DNA of 64,000 nucleotides, from contig NZ_LYPA01000032.1 in the NCBI RefSeq assembly GCF_001675045.1, positions 1 through 64,000 on the forward strand. The letters run 5' to 3'. Positions 42,291 to 52,690 of the stretch are shown piece by piece. The stretch comes from Paenibacillus oryzae (GTDB lineage: Bacteria > Bacillota > Bacilli > Paenibacillales > Paenibacillaceae). A program made the translations under genes and the position numbers. Numbering within the stretch: position 1 is the stretch's first letter; every line of letters starts with the position of its first letter. The notes below the pieces were generated by a model, which had not been told where the DNA came from, did not search any database, and saw only the letters and a list, made by a program, of their open reading frames with translations.

Positions 42291-44226
42291 AAGCATTATT
42301 TTTCATAACCTCATTGAAAATGTTAAGCATTACTTTCTGTACGTTTTTGCGCTGGTGTTCAGCTCGTCGCTATATTTTTCCTTCGTCACTCTGCAATATG
42401 ATCCTGCAGTGGGCCGGCTGACCGGCGGCATCAAAGGAGCGGCTGCGCTTCGCGCAAGCTCCATCCTGCTGATCGTTATCGTTGGCATTTTTCTTTTGTA
42501 CGCCAACAATTTGTTTATCCGCAGACGCGGCAAGGAAATCGCATTGTTTCAGCTTATCGGCTTGACCAAAAGCCATATTTTTCGAATTTTGACGGCCGAA
42601 AACTTCATGCTTTATTTTGCATCGCTGCTAATCGGTGTTGGAGTAGGACTCTTTTCATCCCGACTGCTGCTGGATATCCTGCTGGATTTAACGGGGATTC
42701 AAACATCAGCCTCACTGGATTTTTCCATGCAGGCGCTGGTTCAAACCCTTCTTGTGTTTGTGGCCATTTATGTGCTAATCATGCTTTCCAACTTTCTTTT
42801 TATCAAGCGGCAAACCATCCTTGGTTTATTTCAAACATTGGCTTCGACGGAGGACAGGGGAAGAAAGCTTTCACTGCTGGAGGTGCTTTCCGGCGTTGCA
42901 GGTCTTGGCTTGATTATTTACGGCTATAACCTGTCATCCCGATTGTTCGACGCGACTAATGTGAGCTCTGTCAATGATTTAATGATAGCTATGGTACTGA
43001 TTTTGGGTTCCGTTATCGTGGGCACCTATTTGTTCTACAAAGGCTCGGTTCGCTGCATCTTTTATTTGGTCCGCAAACGCAAAAACGGCTATTTGAACGT
43101 CAAGGAGGTGCTGTCGCTATCCTCCATCATGTTCCGTATCCAGTCCAACGCGCTGCTGCTGACTATCATTACAACGGTATCGGCACTGGCGCTCGGCTTG
43201 TTATCCCTGAGCTACATTTCTTATTATTCCGCGGGAAAAATGGCGCAAGCGACTGTTCCGAACGACTTTGCTTTTATCTATGAGGAAGAAGCCAAACCCT
43301 TTAGTGACGGGCTTGCGGCAAAAGGCATTTCCTTTGAACAACGCAACATCAGCGTGCTTCAAGTACATGCAAAGCTGCCGGGAATCGCGGTTAAAGGCGG
43401 AGAAACGGCCAATGAACCGCAAGAAGTCACACTTGGCGTCATCAGTGAATCCTCGGTTGATGGTTTGGATATTTCAGGGCATGAAACGCTCCTTTCCGGG
43501 TATAGCGATGCTATGAAAATGGTGCTTCCGGGTGTGTTTGAAGGCCGTGTGGAATTTACAGGAATGAAGGAAAACATCCCGTTAGCTATCAAGGGTATTC
43601 AAAAGGAAGCGGTAGTATCCTTATATTTCTCCAACGGCAGTTTACCCGTTGCCATTGTTGACGAAGCGGTTTTCAAGCGCCTTCAGGAGGATGCTGATTC
43701 CAAGCTTCAGCTCGACTCCTCCACCTATATTGGCTTCGATATTGCAGACAGGGAAAGGGTCGCGGAAGCAAATGAGCTGTTTATGTCCATGAAGGCTAGC
43801 GAAAAACGTTACAACGGCTCTCAATTGGATAGCGAGCAAGGAACCTTGCAAAACCTCGGCCTGCTCCTGTTCGTTGTTGGCTTTCTGGGTCTCGCCTTCC
43901 TGATGACCTCAGGCTGCATTTTGTACTTCAAGCAAATGGAGGAAAGCCAGGCGGAGAAGCCAAGCTTCACCATCCTTCGCAAGCTGGGCTTCAGCAGAGG
44001 GGATATGCTGTCGGGCATTATCCTGAAGCAGCTGTTCAGCTTTGGAATTCCGCTAGTTGTCGGGCTTGGACATAGCTACTACGCCGTTCGTTCCGGCTGG
44101 TTTTTCTTCGGCAGTGAATTATGGACGCCCATGCTGATTGTTGTAGCTATCTACGGAGGTTTGTATTCAATCTTCGGCGTATTGTCCGTTTTCTACGGCA
44201 AAAGGGTCGTAAAGGAAGCACTGTAA
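42280..44226 (+). CDS. BceB-type FtsX-like permease
   Basis: A 648-residue permease with ten predicted segments: four at the N-terminus ([39 protein letters not shown]...), a ~200-residue external sensor loop after segment 8 (residues ~325-520), and final FtsX segments ([25 protein letters not shown]...). The start is TTG 42280 with GGGGG upstream, inside the end of the ATPase gene. The large loop binds peptide-lipid complexes in this family. Confidence 0.9.
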   Translation: MSIKSIIFHNLIENVKHYFLYVFALVFSSSLYFSFVTLQYDPAVGRLTGGIKGAAALRASSILLIVIVGIFLLYANNLFIRRRGKEIALFQLIGLTKSHIFRILTAENFMLYFASLLIGVGVGLFSSRLLLDILLDLTGIQTSASLDFSMQALVQTLLVFVAIYVLIMLSNFLFIKRQTILGLFQTLASTEDRGRKLSLLEVLSGVAGLGLIIYGYNLSSRLFDATNVSSVNDLMIAMVLILGSVIVGTYLFYKGSVRCIFYLVRKRKNGYLNVKEVLSLSSIMFRIQSNALLLTIITTVSALALGLLSLSYISYYSAGKMAQATVPNDFAFIYEEEAKPFSDGLAAKGISFEQRNISVLQVHAKLPGIAVKGGETANEPQEVTLGVISESSVDGLDISGHETLLSGYSDAMKMVLPGVFEGRVEFTGMKENIPLAIKGIQKEAVVSLYFSNGSLPVAIVDEAVFKRLQEDADSKLQLDSSTYIGFDIADRERVAEANELFMSMKASEKRYNGSQLDSEQGTLQNLGLLLFVVGFLGLAFLMTSGCILYFKQMEESQAEKPSFTILRKLGFSRGDMLSGIILKQLFSFGIPLVVGLGHSYYAVRSGWFFFGSELWTPMLIVVAIYGGLYSIFGVLSVFYGKRVVKEAL

Positions 44227-44300
44227 CGAGTAACGACGGCTGCTTGGCAATTAAGCCCGTCTGGAACTTGAGGGAAAATAATAAAGGTGAAGGTAAAGCC

Positions 44301-45281
44301 ATGAAAAAAACCAAAAGATTCAAACTCGGAAAGCTGATGCGAAATATCGGCTTGGGCGTACTTGCGCTTATCGTTTTGGGAATCGCCTTCCATCATATTT
44401 TAAATGCGTATGAGCAGGTGAAATTTCCGCCGATTGGCCAAATGATCGAGGTAGACGGAGGCAAAATGCATGTCTTTGAAAAGGGAACCGGCGACAACAC
44501 GATCGTTTTGCTGAGCGGTCTCGGAACCTCTGCGCCAGCGCTGGACTTTGAACCGCTCATAAACGAGCTGTCGAAGGAAAATAAAGTCGTTGTTGTCGAA
44601 GGCTTCGGCTACGGATGGAGCGACTCCACAAACAAGGAACGCACCGTTAAAAGGATCGTGGAGGAGCTTAGAACCGCCCTCAAAAAATCCGGCATCGTGG
44701 GTCCGTATGTATTGATGCCGCATTCCATGTCCGGCATTTACAGCCTTTATTACGCCAATCAATATCCGAACGAGGTGAAGGCCATTGTCGGCAACGACTT
44801 GACGCTGCCGCAGGCAGTGGCTTACTTCGAGGAGGAGGTTCCCGATACACCTCCATACTTGTCCTATCTCGCACCGGCGGGTATTGCCCGTATCATGACA
44901 GTAATGGCTCCGAAGGATTTCCTTCCCAAAGCTCCGGAAGGTGTTTATTCAAAAAAAACGCTGGCTGCAATAAAGTCGTTTGCAGCACGGAAGACGTATA
45001 ATGTGAATGTTGTTGACGAGGCCAATCACATTAAACAAAATATTGCTGCAACAGAAGCGCTCCGCCACCCGGAAAATATGCCAATGCTCATCTTTATGAA
45101 AAAAGACGACCGGGTGCGCGAAGACGGGAAGTCCATAGCATCCTTCTACCAGACCCAGCTGACCGCGCATCCCGCAAGCAAGCTGATTGCCCTGGAGGGC
45201 CATCACTATTTGCATTGGACGTTATCCAAGGAAATGAGCGGACAAATAAAAGATTTCCTTGCCTCGATAGCCGCGCATTAG
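44301..45281 (+). CDS. Membrane-anchored alpha/beta hydrolase
   Basis: A 326-residue alpha/beta hydrolase with one N-terminal membrane segment (IGLGVLALIVLGIAFHHIL). The lid/core shows VVVVEGFGYGWSD, nucleophile elbow PHSMSGIYSLYYANQYP with Ser, an acid candidate in FMKKDDRVRED, and His in LEGHHYLHWT. Such enzymes act on esters or lipids at the outer membrane face. ATG 44301 lies after AAAGGTGAAGG and 74 bases after the BceB-type stop, so it may be in the same operon. Substrate unknown. Confidence 0.82.
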   Translation: MKKTKRFKLGKLMRNIGLGVLALIVLGIAFHHILNAYEQVKFPPIGQMIEVDGGKMHVFEKGTGDNTIVLLSGLGTSAPALDFEPLINELSKENKVVVVEGFGYGWSDSTNKERTVKRIVEELRTALKKSGIVGPYVLMPHSMSGIYSLYYANQYPNEVKAIVGNDLTLPQAVAYFEEEVPDTPPYLSYLAPAGIARIMTVMAPKDFLPKAPEGVYSKKTLAAIKSFAARKTYNVNVVDEANHIKQNIAATEALRHPENMPMLIFMKKDDRVREDGKSIASFYQTQLTAHPASKLIALEGHHYLHWTLSKEMSGQIKDFLASIAAH

Positions 45282-45304
45282 CGCGGGCATCAAAATGACA
45301 TCAT

Positions 45305-45340
45305 GGCGGCGTTCTCCCCGGAGAACGCCGTCTTTTTATT
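45305..45340 (+). terminator. Terminator after hydrolase
   Basis: GGCGGCGTTCTCC / GGAGAACGCCGTC around CC, followed by TTTTTATTATTTT. It separates the ABC/hydrolase unit from the germination operon. Confidence 0.85.
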
Positions 45341-45446
45341 ATTTTGGAGAATAAAAAATCCGCATTGGGAAAATATACCCTTAACCTATACTTGCTCCAG
45401 CACTCCTCGCTTTACGGTTTGAGCAACCTCTCACAAGGAGTCTATT

Positions 45447-46964
45447 ATGATGGACATTTTGGAATACAGGCATACGCCCTTTAGCACCCGGCTGACAGAC
45501 AATATTGAAATCATCAAAAAGATTTATAACGATTCCGCCGACATTAGATCCAGATCGTTTCCGCTTGCGGGCAACACCGATGCCTTCCTGCTGTTTATTG
45601 ACGGCATGATCAATGAGCAGCTTCTTGATCTGCATGTTCTGGCCCCGCTACTGCAGGCTCGTGCTGATCCTGACAAAATAGACTTTTCCTACATAAGCTC
45701 GATTGTTGCTGCAAGCCAGCTGGTAATCGCCGCCAGCTTTGACGAGCTGCTGCGTTCTATATCAAACGGAAGCGTCGCATTGCTCGTTGACGGACTTCCC
45801 TTTGGCATTACGGTCAGTTTGCCCGGCTGGCAGCAGCGCAGTATCGAGGAGCCGGCGGCAGAATCTATTATTCGCGGGCCGCGCGAAGGCTTTACCGAAA
45901 CGTTAAGCGTCAATACCTCCATGCTTCGGCGCAAAATTAAAGATCCTGCCTTGAAGCTAAGCTCTTTTCAGGTCGGACGGTACACAAAAACAGAAATCAT
46001 GCTTGCTCATATCGACGGCATCGCGAATCACGACCTTGTCGAGGAGGTTACAAGCCGCATCGGGAAAATTGATATCGACGGCGTGCTGGAAAGCGGCTAT
46101 ATCGAAGGGCTGATTGAGGATAATCCCTATTCGCCTTTTCCGCAAATCCAGATTACAGAACGTCCCGATGTCGTTAGCGCCGCTCTGCTGGAAGGGAAAA
46201 TTGCAATTTTGCTGGACGGCACGCCGTTCTGCCTTATTGCGCCAACTACCTTTTTTTCGATGCTGCAATCGCCCGAGGACTATTATCAGCGCTTTATGAT
46301 CAGCAGCTTCATTCGCTGGCTGCGGTTTCTGTTTCTATTGATTTCATTGCTGCTGCCTTCGCTTTACGTTGCGGTGCTGACGTTTCATCAGGAAATGGTG
46401 CCAACCTCGCTCCTGCTCAGCATAGCGAAGTCGAGGGAAGAAATTCCTTTCCCCGCGCTTGTTGAGGCGCTGCTCATGGAGGTTTCCTTCGAGGCGCTGC
46501 GAGAAGCCGGCGTTCGCTTGCCCAAGCAGGTCGGCTCTGCCGTCAGCATCGTTGGCGCCCTCGTTATCGGACAAGCGGCAACCTCGGCCGGTCTTGTTTC
46601 GTCGCCAATGGTTATGGTTGTTGCCATTACCGGCATCGCCTCCTTTCTGCTGCCGCAATATAGCGCTGGCATCGCCATTCGCGTACTTCGTTTCCCCATC
46701 ATGTTTTTATCGGGGATGTTTGGCCTGCTCGGCCTGATGCTTGGTCTATTGACTATTATTGTTCATCTGTGCTCCCTCCGCTCATTAGGCGTCCCCTACC
46801 TGCAGCCCCTTGCGCCAATGAAATGGAGTGAAATGCTGGATACGTTTATTCGAGGGCCTATCTGGGGCATGCGCAAGCGGCCAAGCCTTACCGGACGTAA
46901 AAATACAATCCGTCAGGCTCCCTTCAACCGACCCGAGCAAGGGGAAGAAGGAGCGCCCTCATGA
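45447..46964 (+). CDS. Spore germination protein, GerA subunit
   Basis: A 505-residue GerA/GerKA-family receptor subunit sitting in the spore inner membrane. The ~290-residue N-terminal cytosolic part shows RSFPLAGNTDAFLLFIDGMI, IDGVLESGYIEGLIED and TPFCLIAPTTFFSMLQSPEDYYQRF, all family landmarks. Membrane segments follow (SSFIRWLRFLFLLISLLLPSLYV, LRFPIMFLSGMFGLLGLML...). AAGGAG precedes ATG 45447. It overlaps gerC by four bases. Confidence 0.95.
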   Translation: MMDILEYRHTPFSTRLTDNIEIIKKIYNDSADIRSRSFPLAGNTDAFLLFIDGMINEQLLDLHVLAPLLQARADPDKIDFSYISSIVAASQLVIAASFDELLRSISNGSVALLVDGLPFGITVSLPGWQQRSIEEPAAESIIRGPREGFTETLSVNTSMLRRKIKDPALKLSSFQVGRYTKTEIMLAHIDGIANHDLVEEVTSRIGKIDIDGVLESGYIEGLIEDNPYSPFPQIQITERPDVVSAALLEGKIAILLDGTPFCLIAPTTFFSMLQSPEDYYQRFMISSFIRWLRFLFLLISLLLPSLYVAVLTFHQEMVPTSLLLSIAKSREEIPFPALVEALLMEVSFEALREAGVRLPKQVGSAVSIVGALVIGQAATSAGLVSSPMVMVVAITGIASFLLPQYSAGIAIRVLRFPIMFLSGMFGLLGLMLGLLTIIVHLCSLRSLGVPYLQPLAPMKWSEMLDTFIRGPIWGMRKRPSLTGRKNTIRQAPFNRPEQGEEGAPS

Positions 46965-48139
46965 GCCGGGGGACTCGCTTTCTTTTGCTTATACTGGCTG
47001 CCCTGCTGATTTGCCTCCTGCTTGGCGGCTGCTGGGACCGCAAGGAAATTAACGACCTGGCCCTTGTGACAGGGGTAGCTATCGACCAGCACGGCGACAA
47101 AAACGTTGAAATCACCATTCAAATCTTTATTCCCCTAGGCTCGACACAGGGAAGCGATTCGCTCGGGAAAGCAACAAGCGGTACAGGGACAACCTTCATA
47201 CAGTCCGCGTCTGGAGAAAATATTGCCGATGCGTTGTCTCATCTTCAAATGAAGTTTTCACGCGAAATTTTTTGGGGACATTCCGAGGTCTACATATTTG
47301 GCGTGGACAGAGTAAAAAAGGGGATCTCGAAGGATATGGACTTTCTCATGCGGGATTCGGAGCCGCGCGAGCGCGCCTTCGTTTTTGTCAGCAAAGGAAA
47401 AGCAAAAAAGATATTAGAGAAGCATTCCATTCTGGAGCGCAATACGTCCGAGGTTTTACGCGAGATGGCTAACAACCGGGCAAGCATTACCACAACGCTG
47501 GCCCATTTGCAGGAGATGCTGGACAATGAAAGCAAAACGGCTTTGCTGCCGTGGGTGGAGCCTATGCATGCGCCCAGCGAGCCAGATCCCACAAAAGGCG
47601 TCGGTTATATTAGCGGGACCGTTATTCTCCATAACGAAAAGCTGGCTGGCATAGCCAGTAATGAGGATACCAGAGGGTTGTTATGGACCATTGACGAAAT
47701 GCACAATGCAACCATTACGATAGAGCCGGAGTCTTCGGATGGTACTTTATCGGTTCAGCTTTTGCGAAGCCGGACCAGATTAGTGCCAGCCATCAAAAAC
47801 GGCGAATGGTCCGTCACTATCCACGTCAAATGCAAAAACCAATTAATCCAGAATGAATCGGACATTAACATCAACCAAAGCAGCGAAAGCTTGCAAGCTA
47901 TTGAAGAGCAGCTTGAACGGAGTATTGAGCAACGAATTTTACAAACGTTTGAAGATGCGAAAACCAAATACAAGGCAGATATTTTCAATTTTGCAGGAGC
48001 CTTTCACCGCAAATACCCCGGTATTTGGAAAAAGCATCAGAAGGACTGGGAAGAAATTTTCCCAAAAATAAAGGTCGCGGTAAAAGTGGAAGCGGAAATT
48101 TTACGCCCCGGCATGTTCAACACCCAGCAATCCGGCTAG
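46961..48139 (+). CDS. Ger(x)C-family germination lipoprotein
   Basis: A 392-residue lipoprotein: signal with lipobox LLLGGCW (Cys lipidated), then GCWDRKEINDLALVTGVAID, the family N-terminus. The core shows GISKDMDFLMRDSEPRERAFVFVSKGKA and a C-terminal amphipathic GAFHRKYPGIWKKHQKDWEEIFPKIKVAVKVEAEILR. Gene order A-C-B is the same as in the B. subtilis gerK operon. Confidence 0.94.
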   Translation: MSRGTRFLLLILAALLICLLLGGCWDRKEINDLALVTGVAIDQHGDKNVEITIQIFIPLGSTQGSDSLGKATSGTGTTFIQSASGENIADALSHLQMKFSREIFWGHSEVYIFGVDRVKKGISKDMDFLMRDSEPRERAFVFVSKGKAKKILEKHSILERNTSEVLREMANNRASITTTLAHLQEMLDNESKTALLPWVEPMHAPSEPDPTKGVGYISGTVILHNEKLAGIASNEDTRGLLWTIDEMHNATITIEPESSDGTLSVQLLRSRTRLVPAIKNGEWSVTIHVKCKNQLIQNESDININQSSESLQAIEEQLERSIEQRILQTFEDAKTKYKADIFNFAGAFHRKYPGIWKKHQKDWEEIFPKIKVAVKVEAEILRPGMFNTQQSG

Positions 48140-48157
48140 AGAGGAGCGACAGCTTGC

Positions 48158-49285
48158 ATGAGCAAGGAGAAAATCAACGGAAATCAAATATTTTGGCTGA
48201 TTTCCACCATGCAAATCGGCATGACTATACTGCTAACCATCAATCCCTCCATCGCCGTCGCCAAGCAGGACGCCTGGATTTCCATCCTGATCTCCGGTTT
48301 GTTTTCGGTGGGCCTGGCTTACGTGCTGACCCGAATCAGCATTCTATATCCCAACGAAAGCATAGTCACGTATGCGCCTAAAATTTTGGGGAAATTTGTT
48401 GGACATGTCGTCATTCTGCTCTATGTTGTTTATTGGTACACCGTGCTGGCGATTATTTTGAGGCAATATGCCGATTTTATAAGCGGCACCATTTTGCAGC
48501 TTACGCCGGTTTTCATCCCCATCCTCGGCATGCTGCTTGTGGCGGCTTATGTATCTTTCGCAGGCATCGAGGTGCTGGCGAGATGCAGCGAGGTGCTGGG
48601 GCCGCTTATTCTGCTTGGTATAATGGTGCCTTTGCTGCTCAATGCTCCACAAATCAAGCTCCATAATCTGCTGCCGATTATGGCGGACAATACCCCCCTT
48701 GTACTGCTTATGGGAGCACTGCCAACCGCTTCGTTTCTGGGGGACAATATTATGCTCATGATGATCCTGCCTTTTCTCGCCCGTCCTCGCGAAGGCGTCA
48801 AGGGAGCTATATTGGGCTCTGTTGTGGCCAGCGTCTTTACGCTGCTGTCAGCTATGCAGTGCATCGCCATCTTCGGTCAATCCACTTCGTCCAGGCAGAC
48901 CTATCCGTTTCTTAATCTGGTGCGTTTTATTTCCTTCGGGTTTCTGCAAAATCTGGATTCGATCGTTGTCGCCATCTGGATTATGGGTATATTCATCAAG
49001 GTAGCTCTCTATTTGTTCGTGGCCTCCTACGGCACCGCCCAATGGATGGGGATCAAGCGTTGGCGCATCATCATTTTTATAGCTGCTCCAATTGCGATTA
49101 CGCTCGCCATGCTGCCGCGCAATTTCGTGGATAGCTCCATTCTCTATCCAAAGCTCGTCGCCGTCCCCTTCAACCTGCCCGTCCTTTTTATGCTGCTGCC
49201 GCTGCTGCTGTGGATCGTGGGGGCGATTCGCAGCAAAAAGAAAACAGCCGGGAAAACGAAGCAGCTGCCCAAAGCTCCCGCCTGA
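48158..49285 (+). CDS. Spore germination permease, GerB subunit
   Basis: A 375-residue ten-segment membrane protein of the GerAB/APC superfamily, the germinant-binding permease of the receptor. NGNQIFWLISTMQIGMTILLTINPSIAVAKQDAWIS is the family start, and WILISGLF, PFLARPREG and AVPFNLPVLFMLLPLLLW follow. GAGAGGAG lies before the ATG, 18 bases after the gerC stop. With A and C it completes one receptor; the germinant is not predictable. Confidence 0.94.
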   Translation: MSKEKINGNQIFWLISTMQIGMTILLTINPSIAVAKQDAWISILISGLFSVGLAYVLTRISILYPNESIVTYAPKILGKFVGHVVILLYVVYWYTVLAIILRQYADFISGTILQLTPVFIPILGMLLVAAYVSFAGIEVLARCSEVLGPLILLGIMVPLLLNAPQIKLHNLLPIMADNTPLVLLMGALPTASFLGDNIMLMMILPFLARPREGVKGAILGSVVASVFTLLSAMQCIAIFGQSTSSRQTYPFLNLVRFISFGFLQNLDSIVVAIWIMGIFIKVALYLFVASYGTAQWMGIKRWRIIIFIAAPIAITLAMLPRNFVDSSILYPKLVAVPFNLPVLFMLLPLLLWIVGAIRSKKKTAGKTKQLPKAPA

Positions 49286-49326
49286 CCGTGGCCTGACCAT
49301 GACTGAAACCATGAGACGTATTGAAT

Positions 49327-50238
49327 TCAACTGTCACGGCTTCCCGCTTTTGCGGGAGTCAGCGCTTCCGCCTGATCCCTCCGCGCCTCCGCCCGATCCC
49401 TTCGGATGGAGGAAGGCGATTGGCTGCGGATTTTACGAAAAACCCGCCCGAAATACGTTATCGTGGAAAATCCGACTCGCTCGGCAATTTCCGTAACCGG
49501 CAAATCGCTCTCCAGCAGCAAGCGCTCCGCCTCCTGCACGCGCAGCGTGTGGAGGTAGTCGATAAAGGTTTTGCCCGTTACCTTTTTGAACAGCTTGCAA
49601 AAATGATTGGGACTTAAGTTAACCATCCCCGCCGCCTCGCCAATCGTAATTGGCTCGCAGAAGCGCTCCCTGAGCGTCTTGAGCAGGCTTGTGAAGTCAT
49701 GCGGATTGTAGGTCCGCGGCGGCGCCTCCGACATAAACTGCTCCGCGTAGCGAAAATAAAGGCCGAATATACGCAGCAGCTCCGCTTTAACAAGCAGCTC
49801 GTAGCCGGGACGCTTCTGCCCGAATTCCGATAGCAAACGCTCGAAGGCTTCCCCCAGCTCCTCCATGCATGGAGCATCCTTCCTCATCCAGCTGGGCCAT
49901 TTTTGCTGCTGCTGCAAGTAGGGAACAAAATAATGATACTCCGTAATATCCAAGCCGCTGCCCCGGACAAGCGCTTCGTTAAACACGATGCAGATCAGCT
50001 CCGTATCGGGAGTTTGCGTTGCCGCGCTGTGCAATTGCCGCGAATTAATAAACGCAAGCTCGCCTTTGCCGATTTGCTCAAAGCTGCCGTCAATCTGAAT
50101 TTTGGCCAGCCCTTCCTTTACATACACCCATTCGATATGATCGTGCCAATGAGGATAAACGTCTCCCACCCGAAACACATTGATCGGGAAGGTGCGATCC
50201 GGTATAAACGTATTTTCCTTGAGCGGACTTCGCGTCAT
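49327..50238 (-). CDS. AraC-family regulator with cupin sensor
   Basis: A 303-residue regulator: N-terminal cupin sugar-binding-type domain (VYPHWHDHIEWVYVKEGLAKIQIDG...GELAFINSRQLHSA) and a C-terminal double helix-turn-helix (ITIGEAAGMVNLSPNHFCKLFKKVTGKTFIDYLHTLRVQEAERLL then PVTEIAERVGFSTITYFGRVFRK). ATG 50238 has GGAGGG upstream. A ~25-residue Ala/Arg/Glu-rich tail follows the HTH. It is divergent from the isomerase/oxidoreductase pair and likely activates it in response to a sugar. Confidence 0.9.
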   Translation of the reverse strand: MTRSPLKENTFIPDRTFPINVFRVGDVYPHWHDHIEWVYVKEGLAKIQIDGSFEQIGKGELAFINSRQLHSAATQTPDTELICIVFNEALVRGSGLDITEYHYFVPYLQQQQKWPSWMRKDAPCMEELGEAFERLLSEFGQKRPGYELLVKAELLRIFGLYFRYAEQFMSEAPPRTYNPHDFTSLLKTLRERFCEPITIGEAAGMVNLSPNHFCKLFKKVTGKTFIDYLHTLRVQEAERLLLESDLPVTEIAERVGFSTITYFGRVFRKIRSQSPSSIRRDRAEARRDQAEALTPAKAGSRDS

Positions 50239-50455
50239 GCCGAGCCCTCCATTCAGATACGATTTTACGATCATATTATTCCATATTCGAAGCCGCCTAT
50301 GCCGCCAGGCAGGTTGCGTAATGGAAGGCGGACTTATTGAACAATCTCTAGAAGAAGATTGTGCGAATGGTTCGTCAGATTGTACCTAGCTCTGCTAGTC
50401 ATGATACCTTATGATGGAGTTGTTGTATATGACTAAAAAAGTGAGGGACATCACT

Positions 50456-51340
50456 ATGAACAGCATAAAAATAGGCACGCTGGTTGGCGGCAACAATGCA
50501 GCAAAAATTATTCCCCAGCTCATTCCGCACGGCTTTGAATCGTTTTCCCTGACCTTCTGGCAATCGACGGGAACTACTCCATTGCAGGAGCTGGCGAAGC
50601 AGGTGCGAGAGCACACGGACAAACACGGGATTCCCATTTCAACGCTTGGCATCTTCGGCAACCCGCTGACGGGAAAAGGCGACAGCGCAGACACATTGGC
50701 AAGCTGGGAGCGGCTGATAGATGCGGCGGAGGCTTTTGGCTGCGATACGGTGGCCGGCTTTACGGGACGGGTGCCGGGCAGCATTGACGAGTCCATGACC
50801 CGTTTTGGAGAGGTATTCGGGGAGCTGGCGAAACGCGCGGAGTCGCGCGGCATCCGCCTTGCTTTTGAAAACTGCGATATGGGCGGAACCTGGAAGGAAG
50901 GCGACTGGAACATCGCGCATAACCCGACAGCCTGGGAGATGATGTTTAACGCTGTTCCAAGCGATAACATCGGCCTTCAATGGGAGCCTTGCCATCAAAT
51001 GGTCAGCCTGATCGATCCCATTCCGCAATTGCGCAAGTGGGTAGGCAAAATTTTTAACGTGCACGGCAAGGACGCCACAATCGCCTGGGATATCGTTAAG
51101 GAATACGGCATTCATGGACCGTGTGAATTTGTATGGCACCGGACGCCGGGCTTTGGCGACTCCAACTGGACCGACATCATTTCCATTCTCAGACAAGCGG
51201 GCTACAGCGGCAGCATTGATATCGAAGGCTGGCATGATCCCGTCTACAAGGGCGAACTGGAAATGACGGGGCAGGTTCATGGACTTAACTACCTGAAGCG
51301 TTGCCGCGGCGGCGATTTTGTACCAAACCCGGTAGAATAA
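50456..51340 (+). CDS. Sugar phosphate isomerase/epimerase (xylose-isomerase-like TIM barrel)
   Basis: A 294-residue TIM-barrel protein: SIPISTLGIFGN near the N-terminus, GCDTVAGFTGRVPGS, LAFENCD (metal Glu), LQWEPCHQM (metal), NVHGKDATI (metal His), and IDIEGWHDP (metal Glu). These fit the metal-dependent isomerases/epimerases. ATG 50456 has GTGAGGG 8 bases upstream; longer starts at 50411/50429 are less family-like. It lies 86 bases before a Gfo/Idh/MocA oxidoreductase and probably acts in the same catabolic route for a sugar, inositol or sugar acid. Confidence 0.85.
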   Translation: MNSIKIGTLVGGNNAAKIIPQLIPHGFESFSLTFWQSTGTTPLQELAKQVREHTDKHGIPISTLGIFGNPLTGKGDSADTLASWERLIDAAEAFGCDTVAGFTGRVPGSIDESMTRFGEVFGELAKRAESRGIRLAFENCDMGGTWKEGDWNIAHNPTAWEMMFNAVPSDNIGLQWEPCHQMVSLIDPIPQLRKWVGKIFNVHGKDATIAWDIVKEYGIHGPCEFVWHRTPGFGDSNWTDIISILRQAGYSGSIDIEGWHDPVYKGELEMTGQVHGLNYLKRCRGGDFVPNPVE

Positions 51341-51426
51341 CAAAGGCTCACCGAAGCATTAACGCTATTAGCTTGTATGGAACAACCTCTATTAACCACC
51401 TTAACAACGGGGAGCTGTCGCTAACG

Positions 51427-52440
51427 ATGAAGCATAACATATTGGTCGCAGGCTGTGGAGGCATGTCCAATACCTGGCTGGATTACGCCGCCGAACGTCA
51501 CAATGCGGAGGTTGTAGGCCTTGTAGATCTCTATGAGGAAACCGCCCGGACGATGGCCGCAAAGCGCGGGCTAAACGTCCCGGTGTTCACCGATCTTGAA
51601 ACGGCATTGGCTGAAACAGACGCCAGCCTTGTTTTCGACGTCACTATACCGGCCAGCCATAAAGCGGTCGTTACCGCAGCGATGAATGCGGGCTGCAATG
51701 TGTTCGGCGAAAAACCGATGGCGGAATCCATGGCGGATGCGAGAGAAATCGCGGCGCTTGCCCAATCAGCAGGCAAACGGTATTCCGTCATGCAGAACCG
51801 CCGCTATTTGAAGCAAATCCGTTCCTTGCGGGGTCTGCTGGACGCGGACGCCATCGGCACTGTGGGAACGATAAACGCGGACTTTTATCTCGGCGCCCAT
51901 TTTGGCGGCTTTCGCGATGTCATGGACAGCCCGCTAGTCGTCGACATGGCCATCCATACGTTTGACCAGGCCCGATTTATTAGCGCCGCCGATCCCGTGT
52001 CCGTTTATTGTCACGAGTTTAACCCTCCCGGCTCCTGGTACAAGGGGAATGCATCGGCCATTTGTATTTTTGAAATGAGCGACGGCTCCGTGTTCAGCTA
52101 TCGCGGCTCCTGGTGCTCGGAGGGGCTGAACACCTCCTGGGAATCGGACTGGAGAGTGATCGGCAGCCGCGGCACCGTGCGGTGGGACGGACATTCCATG
52201 CCTTATGGCGAAGCTGTCAACGCTGAAAAATCGGAAGGTTTTATCCGCGAGCAGCTGACTGTACAGGGTGAAGAGGTGTGGACCGGCCGGGAAGGCCATT
52301 ACGGCTGTCTGGACGAAATGTTTGCGGCCCTGGAGGAAGGACGCCCTGCGGAAACGGACAGTGCAGACAATCTAAAAAGCATGTCCATGGTATTTGGGGC
52401 TATCGAAAGCGCGCGCACAGGCAAAAAAATCGGTTTGTAA
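51427..52440 (+). CDS. Gfo/Idh/MocA-family oxidoreductase
   Basis: A 337-residue NAD(P)-dependent sugar oxidoreductase: Rossmann start HNILVAGCGGMSNTWLDY, VFGEKPMAESMADARE (EKP motif with catalytic Lys), MDSPLVVDMAIHTFDQARFI (catalytic Asp and His on the active-site helix), and a C-terminal beta-sheet domain. ATG 51427 follows GGGGAG; the reading frame is open upstream to 51301 but overlaps the previous gene. Probably oxidises a sugar or cyclitol together with the isomerase; exact substrate unknown. Confidence 0.88.
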   Translation: MKHNILVAGCGGMSNTWLDYAAERHNAEVVGLVDLYEETARTMAAKRGLNVPVFTDLETALAETDASLVFDVTIPASHKAVVTAAMNAGCNVFGEKPMAESMADAREIAALAQSAGKRYSVMQNRRYLKQIRSLRGLLDADAIGTVGTINADFYLGAHFGGFRDVMDSPLVVDMAIHTFDQARFISAADPVSVYCHEFNPPGSWYKGNASAICIFEMSDGSVFSYRGSWCSEGLNTSWESDWRVIGSRGTVRWDGHSMPYGEAVNAEKSEGFIREQLTVQGEEVWTGREGHYGCLDEMFAALEEGRPAETDSADNLKSMSMVFGAIESARTGKKIGL

Positions 52441-52471
52441 ACCGTACATGGCAGGCAGCTTGAAGCATAAA

Positions 52472-52690
52472 GGAACTGTCTGAAAAGTCAAGTGAAACGA
52501 ATAATTATTCAGCAGAGGGACCGGAGGGGAAAGGGTGTCTTGAGGGCGAGTTTTTTTGTCGGCTTTTATCCACTACAAACAGGATTAAAATAAAGCGGAC
52601 AAAAATGTTTGAGCTTCCAAGACACCCTTTTCCGGGAGGGACCGGTTTGCTGATTAATTATTTACCGTCACAGACTTTTCGGACAGCCCC
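52472..52690. mobile_element. MITE-like element with ~75-bp imperfect terminal inverted repeats
   Basis: The left end GGAACTGTCTGAAAAGTC is mirrored on the right as GGGGCTGTCCGAAAAGTC, and the similarity continues inward about 75 bases (including AAAGGGTGTCTTG on both sides). The ~60-base centre is A/T-rich and has no ORF. GGGGCTGTCC ends resemble those of IS elements in the same bacterial group, so it may be a non-autonomous derivative. No clear target-site duplication was found. The whole forms a large hairpin. Confidence 0.7.

Noticed and set aside
45361-45393. Forespore sigma-G promoter before the germination operon
   Set aside because: GCATT and TATACTT resemble the consensus, but the spacer is about 20 bases, too long to support the call.
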